37,543 nucleotides of DNA from Hoeflea sp. BAL378 (lineage in GTDB: Bacteria; Pseudomonadota; Alphaproteobacteria; Rhizobiales; Rhizobiaceae), in contig NZ_JRJG01000045.1 of NCBI RefSeq assembly GCF_000759435.1, positions 1 through 37,543 of the forward strand. Reading direction: 5' to 3'. Under the pieces are notes generated by a model, which had not been told where the DNA came from, searched no databases, and was given only the letters and a program-made list of their open reading frames with translations. Below are positions 8,755 through 15,857 of the stretch, piece by piece. Position 1 is the first letter of the stretch. Each line of letters begins with the position of its first letter. The position numbers and the translations under genes were made by a program.

Positions 8755-10185
8755 GTGCGCGAACTGCAGACATTCTACATCGGCGGCCGGTGGCTGCCGT
8801 CCCGGTCCGCCCGGACCCATGCCATGGTCGATCCGTCGACCGAACAGGTGACCGGTTCGGTTTCGCTCGGCGACGCCGGCGATGTGGACGCCGCGGTCGC
8901 CGCCGCGCAGGCGGCCTTTCCCGGCTGGTCGGAAACGGACCCGGCAGAGCGCATGGCCCTGATTGGGCGCATGCAGGCCATCTACTCCGCGCGCAGCGAA
9001 GAGATGGCGAAGGCGATCTCCGACGAGATGGGGGCGCCGATGGAGCTGGCGCGAACGCGCCAGGCGCCCGCGCCCCTGCGCCACATGACCAACTTCCTCG
9101 AGGCGATGAAGCATGTCGAGCTCATCCGTCCGCTGGGCTCGCACGCGCCCGGCGACCGGATCCTGCTCGAGCCGATCGGCGTCGTCGGCTTGATCACGCC
9201 GTGGAACTGGCCGATGAGCCAGGTCGCGCTCAAGGTCGTTCCGGCGCTGCTCGCCGGCTGCGCCATGGTGCTCAAGCCGTCCGAATATGCGCCGCTGTCG
9301 TCGGCCCTCTTGGCCGAGATCATCGACGAGGCCGGCGCGCCCCCGGGCGTGTTCAACCTTGTCCACGGCGACGGCGCGACCGGCGCCCGGCTGGTGGAGC
9401 ATCCGGAGGTGACGATGATCAGCTTCACCGGATCGACGCGGGCCGGCCAGAGCGTGCTTTTGGGCGCGGCCCCCGGCTTCAAGCGCGTGGCGCTCGAACT
9501 GGGCGGCAAGGGCGCCAATCTCGTCTTCGCCGATGCCGATGACCAGGCTGTGGAGCGCGGCGTGCGCCAGTGCTTCCTCAACAGCGGCCAGAGCTGCAAC
9601 GCCCCGACCCGGATGCTGGTCGAACGCTCGGTCTACGCGCGGGCCGTGGAGCGGGCGCGCGCGGTGGCCGAGGAGACAACGGTCGGGCCGTCAGGCAGCG
9701 AAGGCGGCCATATCGGCCCGGTCGTCAATGCGCGGCAATACGCGCAAATCCAGGCGCTGATCGAGGCGGGGATCGGCGAAGGCGCGCGCCTCGTCGCCGG
9801 CGGCTGCGGCCGTCCCGCAGGCTTCAACAGCGGCTACTTCGTCAAGCCGACCGTCTTCGCCGATGTCGCCGGCCACATGCGCATCGCGCGCGAGGAGATC
9901 TTCGGGCCGGTGCTGTCGATCATGGCCTTCGAGGATGAGGAAGACGCGGTGCGGATCGCCAACGACACGCCCTATGGCCTGACCAACTATGTCCAGAGCG
10001 GCGACGGGGATCGCCGCAACCGCCTGGCGCGGCGGCTGCGCTCCGGGATGGTCGAGATGAACGGTCAGCCGCGCGGCGCCGGGTCTCCCTTCGGCGGGGT
10101 CCGCCATTCCGGCGGCGCCAGGGAAGGCGGGACATGGGGGCTCGAGGAGTTCATGGTCGTCAAGTCCGTGTCCGGCTGGGGCTGA
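8755..10185 (+). CDS. NAD(P)-dependent aldehyde dehydrogenase
   Basis: This is an aldehyde dehydrogenase superfamily member of 476 residues that oxidises an aldehyde to a carboxylate. The oxyanion asparagine is N151 (TPWNWP), the general base is E248 (ALELGGKGANL) and the catalytic cysteine is C281 (NSGQSCNAPTRM). The EEIFGPVLSI motif follows in the last third. The start is GTG at 8755, with AAAGGAG about 8 nt upstream. It closes the catabolic cluster and probably oxidises an aldehyde made by the upstream GMC oxidoreductase or a later cleavage product. Its specificity cannot be told from the motifs. It converges on tonB with a gap of only 37 nt that shows no clear terminator. Confidence 0.9.
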   Translation: MRELQTFYIGGRWLPSRSARTHAMVDPSTEQVTGSVSLGDAGDVDAAVAAAQAAFPGWSETDPAERMALIGRMQAIYSARSEEMAKAISDEMGAPMELARTRQAPAPLRHMTNFLEAMKHVELIRPLGSHAPGDRILLEPIGVVGLITPWNWPMSQVALKVVPALLAGCAMVLKPSEYAPLSSALLAEIIDEAGAPPGVFNLVHGDGATGARLVEHPEVTMISFTGSTRAGQSVLLGAAPGFKRVALELGGKGANLVFADADDQAVERGVRQCFLNSGQSCNAPTRMLVERSVYARAVERARAVAEETTVGPSGSEGGHIGPVVNARQYAQIQALIEAGIGEGARLVAGGCGRPAGFNSGYFVKPTVFADVAGHMRIAREEIFGPVLSIMAFEDEEDAVRIANDTPYGLTNYVQSGDGDRRNRLARRLRSGMVEMNGQPRGAGSPFGGVRHSGGAREGGTWGLEEFMVVKSVSGWG

Positions 10186-10222
10186 CCCGGGAGGGCTTCG
10201 CCTCGCTCTAAGCCGCCGCCGA

Positions 10223-11305
10223 TTAGCGGGTGAAGCCCAGCGGCACCGAGAAGGGCCAGCTCGAGCGGCCGGCATCGGCCGGGATCGGCGGGAAGGGGGC
10301 CGCGCGGCGCACCGCGTCGGCGGCCGCGCCGTCGAGCACCGGCGAGCCCGAGCTCCGGGCGATGCGAATGCTGCTGACGCCGCCATTGCCGGTGACGACG
10401 AAGGAGACCACCACGTCGCCTCTGATCCCCTGCCGCCTGGCTTCGCGCGGATAGCGCAGCGACCGCCGGAGCTTGGACGCGATCTTGCCCGGATAGTTGG
10501 AGACCGCGGCGTTGCCGGCCGCGGCGCTGCGCTTGGCCGCCGCCGTTCCGCTCGAGGATCGGCTCGCCGTGGCGGCCTGCTTGCCGCCGTCGCCGGTCTT
10601 GGCCGGCTTGGACGCGGCGCGCCGGGTCTCGCGGTCGGCCTTGGCCTTCCTCGGCTCGGTCTTCGCCGCCTTCTTCGGGGCGGGAGCGGGGGGCTTGGGC
10701 TTGGCCGTCGCGGCCTGCGGCGGCTCGGGACGCGGCACCGGCAGCGGTATGGTGTCGGGAAGCGCCACGTCCGGGGCCGGTTCCGCGGCGGGCTCGATCT
10801 CGCGCGGCGGCGGCAGCGCCGCCAGTTCCTGGGACTGGGCCGGCAAAGCCTCGATCACCGGCGTGGCGTTAAGCGTTTCGGGCTGCGCAGTGCTCGTGGC
10901 ATCGGGCCCGGCGAGCGCGAGCGCCGGCGCCGGCTCGACGGCAAGCGCTTGCTCCGGCGGAACCGGTCCGGTCTCGTGAGCGATGACCGTCTCCGACGGC
11001 AAATGGTCAGGCGCGACGGGCGCAACCGCGGTGTCGGCAACCTGCGCGTCCGTGTCCGTGGTTTCGACCGCCTCGGCCGCGACGGGCTGCGTCTCGGCGA
11101 CGGCGTCGACGGGGTCCAGCACATCGCCCGGCTCTCCGGCCATCAGGCTGTCGTCGAAGGCGGTGCCGATTATGAGCTCGCTTGTCGCGGCGCCGCCGGC
11201 GATCTCGCCCTCGGGCTCAGGCTCGATGAAGATCGCAGCCGCGGCCACGTGCACGGCGAGCGAGAAGGTCATGGCGGTCAGGAGCTGGGCGCGGCGGAGT
11301 TTCAT
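10223..11305 (-). CDS. tonB: TonB energy-transducing protein
   Basis: This is the periplasm-spanning protein that carries proton-motive energy from ExbB/ExbD to the outer-membrane receptor. It has 360 residues. There is a short cytoplasmic N-terminus and a membrane anchor (about 9-27). A long region rich in proline, alanine, glutamate and lysine follows (PVPRPEPP, KPKPPAPAPKK). The C-terminal TonB fold (about 270-360) carries the YPREARRQGIRGDVVVSF signature. The long linker suits spanning the periplasm. It is the last gene of the minus-strand heme receptor operon, and its ATG overlaps the stop of exbD2 by four bases (ATGA). The assignment is secure; use by receptors elsewhere in the genome is possible. 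Confidence 0.9.
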   Translation of the reverse strand: MKLRRAQLLTAMTFSLAVHVAAAAIFIEPEPEGEIAGGAATSELIIGTAFDDSLMAGEPGDVLDPVDAVAETQPVAAEAVETTDTDAQVADTAVAPVAPDHLPSETVIAHETGPVPPEQALAVEPAPALALAGPDATSTAQPETLNATPVIEALPAQSQELAALPPPREIEPAAEPAPDVALPDTIPLPVPRPEPPQAATAKPKPPAPAPKKAAKTEPRKAKADRETRRAASKPAKTGDGGKQAATASRSSSGTAAAKRSAAAGNAAVSNYPGKIASKLRRSLRYPREARRQGIRGDVVVSFVVTGNGGVSSIRIARSSGSPVLDGAAADAVRRAAPFPPIPADAGRSSWPFSVPLGFTR

Positions 11306-11709
11306 TCCCGCCCCCGCTCGACGAGGAGAACGATCCCGTCGACGCCGGCCCTGCGCAGCTCGTCGAGCCTGTCGAGCAGGTCGACGGCCGGAAGCAGCCG
11401 GTCGGCGGCGATCCGGAGCGGGCGCGGTTCGGGAGCCCCGGCCTGCAGGCCCTGCCAGCGCAGGACGTGATCGGTGAGCGGCAGCGCTTCGCCGCGCCAG
11501 GTCAGGGTCCCGTCGGCGCGGATGAACAGCATGTCCGGCGGCGCGGCGGGATCGGTCGCCGCCAGGGTGATGAAATCGACGTCGCCGTCGGGCGCCGGCG
11601 CCAGCGTGCCGGCAACCAGGAAGAAGATCAGCATCAGGAAGACGACATTGATCAGCGCCACCGTGTTCTCGGGCTTGCGCGATGTCCGTGCCGGCGCGAT
11701 CCGCATCAT
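11302..11709 (-). CDS. ExbD/TolR-family protein, second copy, with Asn for the key Asp
   Basis: This is a biopolymer-transport ExbD relative of 135 residues, with one N-terminal membrane helix (LINVVFLMLIFFLVAGTL) and a periplasmic domain. In ExbD and TolR an aspartate in this helix (in LIDV) is needed for proton-driven function. Here the aligned residue is N21, encoded by AAT, in ALINVVF. The neighbouring ExbD (11706-12092) keeps the aspartate. The two may form a mixed ExbD dimer in which only one subunit has the proton-responsive residue. Both junctions are ATGA overlaps, so it is translated in step with exbD1 and tonB. The sequence is otherwise intact, with no sign of decay. Confidence 0.82.
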   Translation of the reverse strand: MMRIAPARTSRKPENTVALINVVFLMLIFFLVAGTLAPAPDGDVDFITLAATDPAAPPDMLFIRADGTLTWRGEALPLTDHVLRWQGLQAGAPEPRPLRIAADRLLPAVDLLDRLDELRRAGVDGIVLLVERGRE

Positions 11710-12092
11710 CTTTGCCGCCTCGCCACCGTCATCGGCATCTCCGACTTGCGGGCTTCGGCGATCGCCGCCACGAAATCCTGCGACGCGGCGTCCCCCTCGA
11801 CGATGACCAGAAGCCGCTCGGCGCCGGCTTCCTTGAGGTCGGCGAGCCGTCCGTCGATCTCGGTGAGCGGTGAGACCATGCCGTTGAGCTTGAGCCCGTC
11901 GCGGGCGACGGACAGGATCACGTCCGGCCGCGAGGCCGGCCCCGCCGCGCCGCCGCCGCCCGCCACGGCGATCTCCGAATAGCGCGAGAAGGTGGAGGAG
12001 AGCATAAAGAACAGCAGCAGCAGGAAGATCACGTCGATCAGCGGCGTGAGCGAGAGCCGGGAATGGCGCCGGACGGGAAGATCAATGCGCAA
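11706..12092 (-). CDS. exbD: ExbD biopolymer transport protein
   Basis: This is an inner-membrane partner of ExbB and TonB, with 128 residues from the proposed start. The helix SLTPLIDVIFLLLLFF holds the conserved aspartate (D20) of the proton pathway, and a periplasmic domain follows. I place the start at TTG 12092. GGGGAG lies about 7 nt before it, and the gene then overlaps the end of exbB by only 11 nt. The ATG at 12131 would add 13 residues with no family resemblance and a 50-nt overlap. The stop overlaps the ATG of the second ExbD gene. Confidence 0.86.
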   Translation of the reverse strand: MRIDLPVRRHSRLSLTPLIDVIFLLLLFFMLSSTFSRYSEIAVAGGGGAAGPASRPDVILSVARDGLKLNGMVSPLTEIDGRLADLKEAGAERLLVIVEGDAASQDFVAAIAEARKSEMPMTVARRQR

Positions 12093-12777
12093 GCTGCGGC
12101 TCCCCTGCCATGTCCCGGACCGGCGCCGCACCCGACAGCGGGGCGGCGCCCGACAGGATGTCGGCGGTGAGCGTCTGAATGGCGATGCGCTCGTTTTCGA
12201 CCCTCGTCTCGAACCAGGTCAGGATCACCGAGACCGGCATGGCGACGGCGAGGCCCACCGCGGTCGTCAGCAGCGCCACCCAGATGCCGCCGGCAAGGAT
12301 CGAGGGATCGACCGCGTTGCCCGCGGACTGCAGCTTCTTGAACGCCTCGATCATGCCGAGCACCGTTCCGAACAGCCCCATCAGCGGCGCCATCTGCGCC
12401 ACGGCGTCGAGGAACCGGAAACCCGACTGCAACTCGTGCAGCCGCTCGGTCGCCAGCCGGGAGAGCCGTTCCTCGATGGCCGGCTTGTCGAGCCGCTTGT
12501 CCATCACCAGCGAGATCGCCTGCGCCACCGTCTCGGCAGCGGGGTTGCTGCCCCGCGACGCGAGATCATAGGCCTCGCGGGGACGGCCGGCGGCGAACAG
12601 GGACACCGCCTGTTCCGACCGGCGGCGCGAGCCGACGCCGGCCCGCGCGAACTGGAAGATCTTGAGCAGGATGACCGCCAGGCTCAGGATCGAGCCCACC
12701 AGCAGAATGGCCACCACCGGGCCGCCCAGATCCAGGAACGCGCCGATTTGCGCAACGATTGTATCGGTCAGGGGCAT
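12082..12777 (-). CDS. exbB: ExbB/TolQ/MotA-type proton channel protein
   Basis: This is an inner-membrane protein of 231 residues with three membrane helices: near residues 18-38 (VVAILLVGSILSLAVILLK), near 130-150 (MAPLMGLFGTVLGMIEAF) and near 170-190 (LTTAVGLAVAMPVSVILTW). The GLFGTVLGMI segment and the threonine-bearing third helix are typical of the MotA/TolQ/ExbB family. It forms the pentameric channel that powers TonB with ExbD. The start is the ATG at 12777 (MPLTDTIV) with GAAAGG upstream. The open frame extends to 13323, but that part overlaps the preceding gene and has no family similarity. Confidence 0.88.
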   Translation of the reverse strand: MPLTDTIVAQIGAFLDLGGPVVAILLVGSILSLAVILLKIFQFARAGVGSRRRSEQAVSLFAAGRPREAYDLASRGSNPAAETVAQAISLVMDKRLDKPAIEERLSRLATERLHELQSGFRFLDAVAQMAPLMGLFGTVLGMIEAFKKLQSAGNAVDPSILAGGIWVALLTTAVGLAVAMPVSVILTWFETRVENERIAIQTLTADILSGAAPLSGAAPVRDMAGEPQLAH

Positions 12778-12794
12778 GGGCGAGCCTTTCGGGA

Positions 12795-13232
12795 TCAGCG
12801 GCCGAAGTCGAGTGCGGCACGGTTGGCGGTGGTGAAATCTGCCTGGCAGCGGGGAAGATCGATGCTGTGCCCGGCGCAGCGCGCCACGGAGTTGATCAGA
12901 ATGCGGGAGAGCTGTCCGCAGTCGGTCTCGGGCAGGTCGAAACGCCGCACCAGGGTCTTGCCCGCCGGCATGGCGCCGAAATCGATCACCGTCATCAGCC
13001 CGATCAGGCCGGCGGTGTCGAAGGTCACCAGCTCGAAGGCGGCTTCGTCCAGGCTCTCCTCGAACCCGTTCCTGGCCACCAGCGTGGCGCGGCAGGCCGG
13101 GCCGTTCTGTTCGAGGCGGTTGAGTTCGAGGGAAAGGCCGGCGGGCGCCGGCCCTTCCTGAGCCGCGGCCGGCGCCGACAGCAAAGCTGCCAGCGCCAGA
13201 CCCGGGGTCATCAAGGGGACCAGGGTCCGCAT
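12795..13232 (-). CDS. Small secreted four-cysteine protein of the heme operon
   Basis: This is a protein of 145 residues that I cannot assign to a named family. It has a clear signal peptide (MRTLVPLMTPGLALAALL, cleavage likely after APAAA). The mature domain of about 120 residues has four cysteines (GPACRA, ETDCGQ, ARCAGH, LPRCQA). An even number in an exported protein suggests two disulfide bonds. It lies 2 nt behind the heme receptor gene and 17 nt before exbB, so it is embedded in the TonB operon and probably works in the periplasm with receptor or ExbB/ExbD/TonB. GTG starts at 13238 and 13241 are possible; the ATG at 13232 gives the most usual signal peptide. Confidence 0.75.
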   Translation of the reverse strand: MRTLVPLMTPGLALAALLSAPAAAQEGPAPAGLSLELNRLEQNGPACRATLVARNGFEESLDEAAFELVTFDTAGLIGLMTVIDFGAMPAGKTLVRRFDLPETDCGQLSRILINSVARCAGHSIDLPRCQADFTTANRAALDFGR

Positions 13233-13234
13233 GC

Positions 13235-15427
13235 TCACCACCCGAATTTCTTGGCGAGCGAGATCTTGAAGGTGCGGCCCTTGGCGTAGTCGTTGTTGAG
13301 GAATTCCTTGTAATTCTCGTCAAAGACGTTGTCGACGCCGATCTGGGTCTCCCATCCGGCGAACTGTCCCTCCTTCGGCGCCCAGCTCAGGTAGACGTCG
13401 TGGACATTGAAGGATTGCGAGAAGCGGCTGGTGCTGGCGCCGGGGCAGGTGACCGATGTCGCGGAATTGCGGCAGGAATCCTGCGGGCCGGCGACGATCC
13501 GGGACTTCAGGCCGAATTCGATATCCCGGTCCGGCAGGCGGCCGCCGACGGTGAAGGAGAATTCGTCCGGAGCGACCGTCGTCAGATGCTGGTCGTTGGT
13601 GGCGTTGCGCCCCAGCACATGGGAGTAGCCGGCCGAGGCGAAGACGTAGTCGGACTCATAGGCGACCTCCACCTCCACGCCGTGGATGCGGGCGCGGTCG
13701 ATGTTGTAGTAGCCCTGCGTGTTGTTGAAGCCGGCAGCCAGGCCGGGCTTGAGGGCGATCAGGTCCTGGATCGTGTTGTGGAAATAGGTCGTCTTGAGCT
13801 GGACGCTGTCGCCGGGCCTGACCACGTCGTAGCCCGACAGTGCGAAGCCGCCTTCCCAGTTGTCCGATTTCTCCTTCTCCAGTCCGAAGCTCGGAAGGAA
13901 GACCGAGCGGCTCGACGTCGTCGAGAAGACCTCGTCGATGGTCGGAAAGCGCTCGGTGTGGGCGAAGGAGCCGAAGATGGCGACGGTGTCGTTGAACCGG
14001 TAATGCGCGGCGATCTTGGGCGAGACCGCGGTGTCCTCGAAATCTCCGTTCACGCCGGACGACGCGGTCGGCGATAGCCTACGGGTATCGAAGCGGATGC
14101 CAGGGATGAGCGTGAACTTCTGGTCCCAGACGAACTCGTTCTGGACGAAGATGCCGTTGCGCAGGTCGGTGCCTTCGGGGTGAAAGCCGATGCCGGAAGC
14201 GGCCGCCGGCCCGCTCAGGACGTCCGCCGTGCGGTCCTGGTGGGCGATCTGCCAGCCATAGGTGAGATAGTTCTTCCAGTTCTCGCCCTGGAATTCCGAG
14301 GTGTTCTCGATGTTGAACTGGACGGTCTGGTAGCCGTAGTCGGTATCGCAGAACAGCGCGCTGCTGGCGCAGGTGAGGCCGAACATGCGGTTGCCGGTGG
14401 CGTTGCGCTGCTCGGTCGACGTGTTCGAATACGAGGCCGAAACCTTCACGTCGATCCAGTCATTGTCCGAGAAGGGGTTCTCGTAGGACGCCACGATCGT
14501 ATCGTCGACCACGTGCCGGTCGACATAGCCGAACATCGGCATGCCCATCGTCACGCTGTCGGAGCCCGATTGCGCGTAATCCTGCCGGTCGGCGTCGGAG
14601 TCCCAGCGCTGGTAGGAAAGCCGCGCGCGGCCCTCGTCGCCGACATTGGCGGTCGCCTTGGCGAGGCCCGACCAGGTGTCGAAGAAGGAGGAGCGGATCT
14701 CGGTGCCGTCGCCGGTGGTGTAGTTGTCGGCGGTGCGGTAGTTGCCGGTCAACAGGAATTCGGCATCCGGGCTCATGCGCTGCGCCAGCACGAAGGAGCT
14801 GAGCCAGCCCTTCTCATTGGACGAATAGCTGCCCTTCAGCCTGAGCGCGCCGTTCTTGCCGGGATCGATGAAATCGGAGGCGTCCTTGGTGGTGAAGTTG
14901 ATCACGCCGCCGAGCGCGCCGGAGCCGTAGAGCGTCGAGGAGGCCGGCCCGCGCAGCACTTCGATGGACTTGTAGAGCTCGGGATCGGAGAAGAACCCGC
15001 CCATCCGGTACTGCTCGTAGAACTTGTTGACGCCGTCGACATTGACGATGATCCGGCCTTCCTCGCCGGCGTTCTCGGGGGCGCCGACGCCGCGGATGTT
15101 GAAGGTCTGGCCGAAGGCGCGGTCGGAGCCGGAGGTGTTGACGCCGGGAATGCGCTTGAGCACGTCGCCGACAAGGGTCGCCTGTTCGCGGTCGATGTCT
15201 TCCTGGCCGACGACCGTCACCGCCTGCGGCGTGTCGATGGCGACCTTCTCCTGGCCGGCGCCGACGACGAGCCGCTGCAGCGCCGTCGTGCCCGCTGTCT
15301 GCGTGGAAGACCCGGCGCCGGTCGCTTGTCCTGATGCCTCCTGGGCGCGGACATCCTGTCCGATCGCCACAACAAATAACGCGATCCCGCACATCAGATG
15401 CGCGCTGCGCCGCTTCGCCAAACCCAT
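13235..15427 (-). CDS. TonB-dependent outer-membrane heme/hemoglobin receptor (ShmR/HmuR type)
   Basis: This is an outer-membrane receptor of 730 residues. It has a signal peptide (about 1-29), a TonB-box-like LQRLVVGAG near 50, and a plug domain to about 170 (VLKRIPGVNTSGSDRAFGQ, VEVLRGPASSTLYGSGALGG). A beta barrel ends in an aromatic residue (KKFGW). The segment FGSFAHTERFPTIDEVF corresponds to the FRAP-type region of heme receptors. The family of the hemoglobin/transferrin/lactoferrin receptors fits best. It is divergent from hmuPSTUV, the standard rhizobial arrangement, so heme is the likely ligand. AGGAG lies 8 nt before the ATG. It is followed by the secreted four-cysteine protein, exbB, two exbD and tonB. 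Confidence 0.9.
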   Translation of the reverse strand: MGLAKRRSAHLMCGIALFVVAIGQDVRAQEASGQATGAGSSTQTAGTTALQRLVVGAGQEKVAIDTPQAVTVVGQEDIDREQATLVGDVLKRIPGVNTSGSDRAFGQTFNIRGVGAPENAGEEGRIIVNVDGVNKFYEQYRMGGFFSDPELYKSIEVLRGPASSTLYGSGALGGVINFTTKDASDFIDPGKNGALRLKGSYSSNEKGWLSSFVLAQRMSPDAEFLLTGNYRTADNYTTGDGTEIRSSFFDTWSGLAKATANVGDEGRARLSYQRWDSDADRQDYAQSGSDSVTMGMPMFGYVDRHVVDDTIVASYENPFSDNDWIDVKVSASYSNTSTEQRNATGNRMFGLTCASSALFCDTDYGYQTVQFNIENTSEFQGENWKNYLTYGWQIAHQDRTADVLSGPAAASGIGFHPEGTDLRNGIFVQNEFVWDQKFTLIPGIRFDTRRLSPTASSGVNGDFEDTAVSPKIAAHYRFNDTVAIFGSFAHTERFPTIDEVFSTTSSRSVFLPSFGLEKEKSDNWEGGFALSGYDVVRPGDSVQLKTTYFHNTIQDLIALKPGLAAGFNNTQGYYNIDRARIHGVEVEVAYESDYVFASAGYSHVLGRNATNDQHLTTVAPDEFSFTVGGRLPDRDIEFGLKSRIVAGPQDSCRNSATSVTCPGASTSRFSQSFNVHDVYLSWAPKEGQFAGWETQIGVDNVFDENYKEFLNNDYAKGRTFKISLAKKFGW

Positions 15428-15491
15428 GACACTACTCCTGTTGAAAAACGTTGAGTGCTGGCTGGCGTCGGGCTTGCTGGCATTCGGGATA

Positions 15492-15520
15492 TGAGTGAAA
15501 AAACATGATTTTTTGACTCA
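15492..15520. repeat. AT-rich 29-bp imperfect palindrome in the divergent heme promoter
   Basis: TGAGT (15492-15496) pairs with ACTCA (15516-15520), and AAAAAA (15498-15503) pairs with TTTTTT (15509-15514), with one mismatch between the two arms. Eleven of the twelve arm positions pair. Its right half contains the IRO-like box 15506-15520 and the -35 of the hmuP promoter, so it is more likely an operator than a terminator. Confidence 0.5.
15506..15520. promoter_or_regulatory. IRO-like box (TGA-N9-TCA), candidate RirA site 1
   Basis: The sequence TGA-TTTTTTGAC-TCA matches the iron-responsive operator pattern TGA-N9-TCA bound by RirA in rhizobia. It covers the -35 element (TTGACT, 15513-15518) of the hmuP promoter. 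Binding in iron-replete cells would block the promoter. The match is seen directly; binding is inferred. Confidence 0.55.
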
Positions 15521-15540
15521 ACTATTGTGTTCGATATAAA
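15513..15540 (+). promoter_or_regulatory. Promoter of the hmuPSTUV operon
   Basis: TTGACT (15513-15518) and TATAAA (15535-15540) are separated by 16 bp, a good sigma70-type promoter. Transcription would start near 15547 and leave a leader of about 87 nt before hmuP. IRO-like boxes overlap the -35 and the start point. Confidence 0.68.
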
Positions 15541-15559
15541 ACATGATAATTCTTGTCAA
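15533..15559 (-). promoter_or_regulatory. Possible promoter of the heme receptor operon
   Basis: On the minus strand TTGACA reads at 15559-15554 and TATATC at 15538-15533, with a 15-bp spacer. That is short, so confidence is limited. Transcription would start near 15526 and give a leader of about 100 nt. The -35 box overlaps the IRO-like site at 15544-15558. Confidence 0.4.
15544..15558. promoter_or_regulatory. IRO-like box (TGA-N9-TCA), candidate RirA site 2
   Basis: The sequence TGA-TAATTCTTG-TCA is a second match to the RirA operator pattern. It lies on the expected transcription start of hmuP and over the candidate -35 of the divergent receptor promoter. One bound repressor could therefore silence both operons. 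Confidence 0.58.
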
Positions 15560-15633
15560 GAAATAACGCACGACCACCAACCCTCGCCCAGCCAGCACGC
15601 CGCCAGCCCAGCGAGACGAGGGATTATCCCAGC

Positions 15634-15846
15634 ATGAACACCATCAAGAGCCAGGCTGATCGCGACCAGGCATCATCGACTTCGCCGGTTTCGGCGCGGC
15701 CGACGGGGGCGCCGTTTGCGCCGCAGATACCGGTCTTTGACAGCAAGCAGCTTTTCGGCGCCTCCAGCGAGATAGGCATCATGCACCAGGGCTCCCTCTA
15801 CCGGTTGAAGATCACGCGGCAAGGCAAATTGATTCTCAACAAGTAA
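15634..15846 (+). CDS. hmuP: Hemin uptake protein HemP/HmuP
   Basis: This is a small protein of 70 residues. The C-terminal half is the HemP signature: an IPVFDSKQLFG segment, then IMHQGSLYRLKITRQGKLILNK. The first 30 residues look disordered. In rhizobia HmuP is a regulator needed for expression of the heme receptor gene. It is the first gene of the heme operon and ends 11 nt before hmuS. The ATG at 15634 is the only start that fits the family length. A GAGGG ribosome site (15618-15622) is rather far away and overlaps the small palindrome GGGATTATCCC (15620-15630), which could hinder initiation. The open frame extends upstream to 15553, but that part is the leader. Confidence 0.88.
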   Translation: MNTIKSQADRDQASSTSPVSARPTGAPFAPQIPVFDSKQLFGASSEIGIMHQGSLYRLKITRQGKLILNK

Positions 15847-15857
15847 GAGGCCCGGCA

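Noticed and set aside
12778-13323. N-terminal extension of ExbB through the secreted-protein gene
   Set aside because: The extension overlaps a gene with a clear signal peptide and has no membrane or family features.
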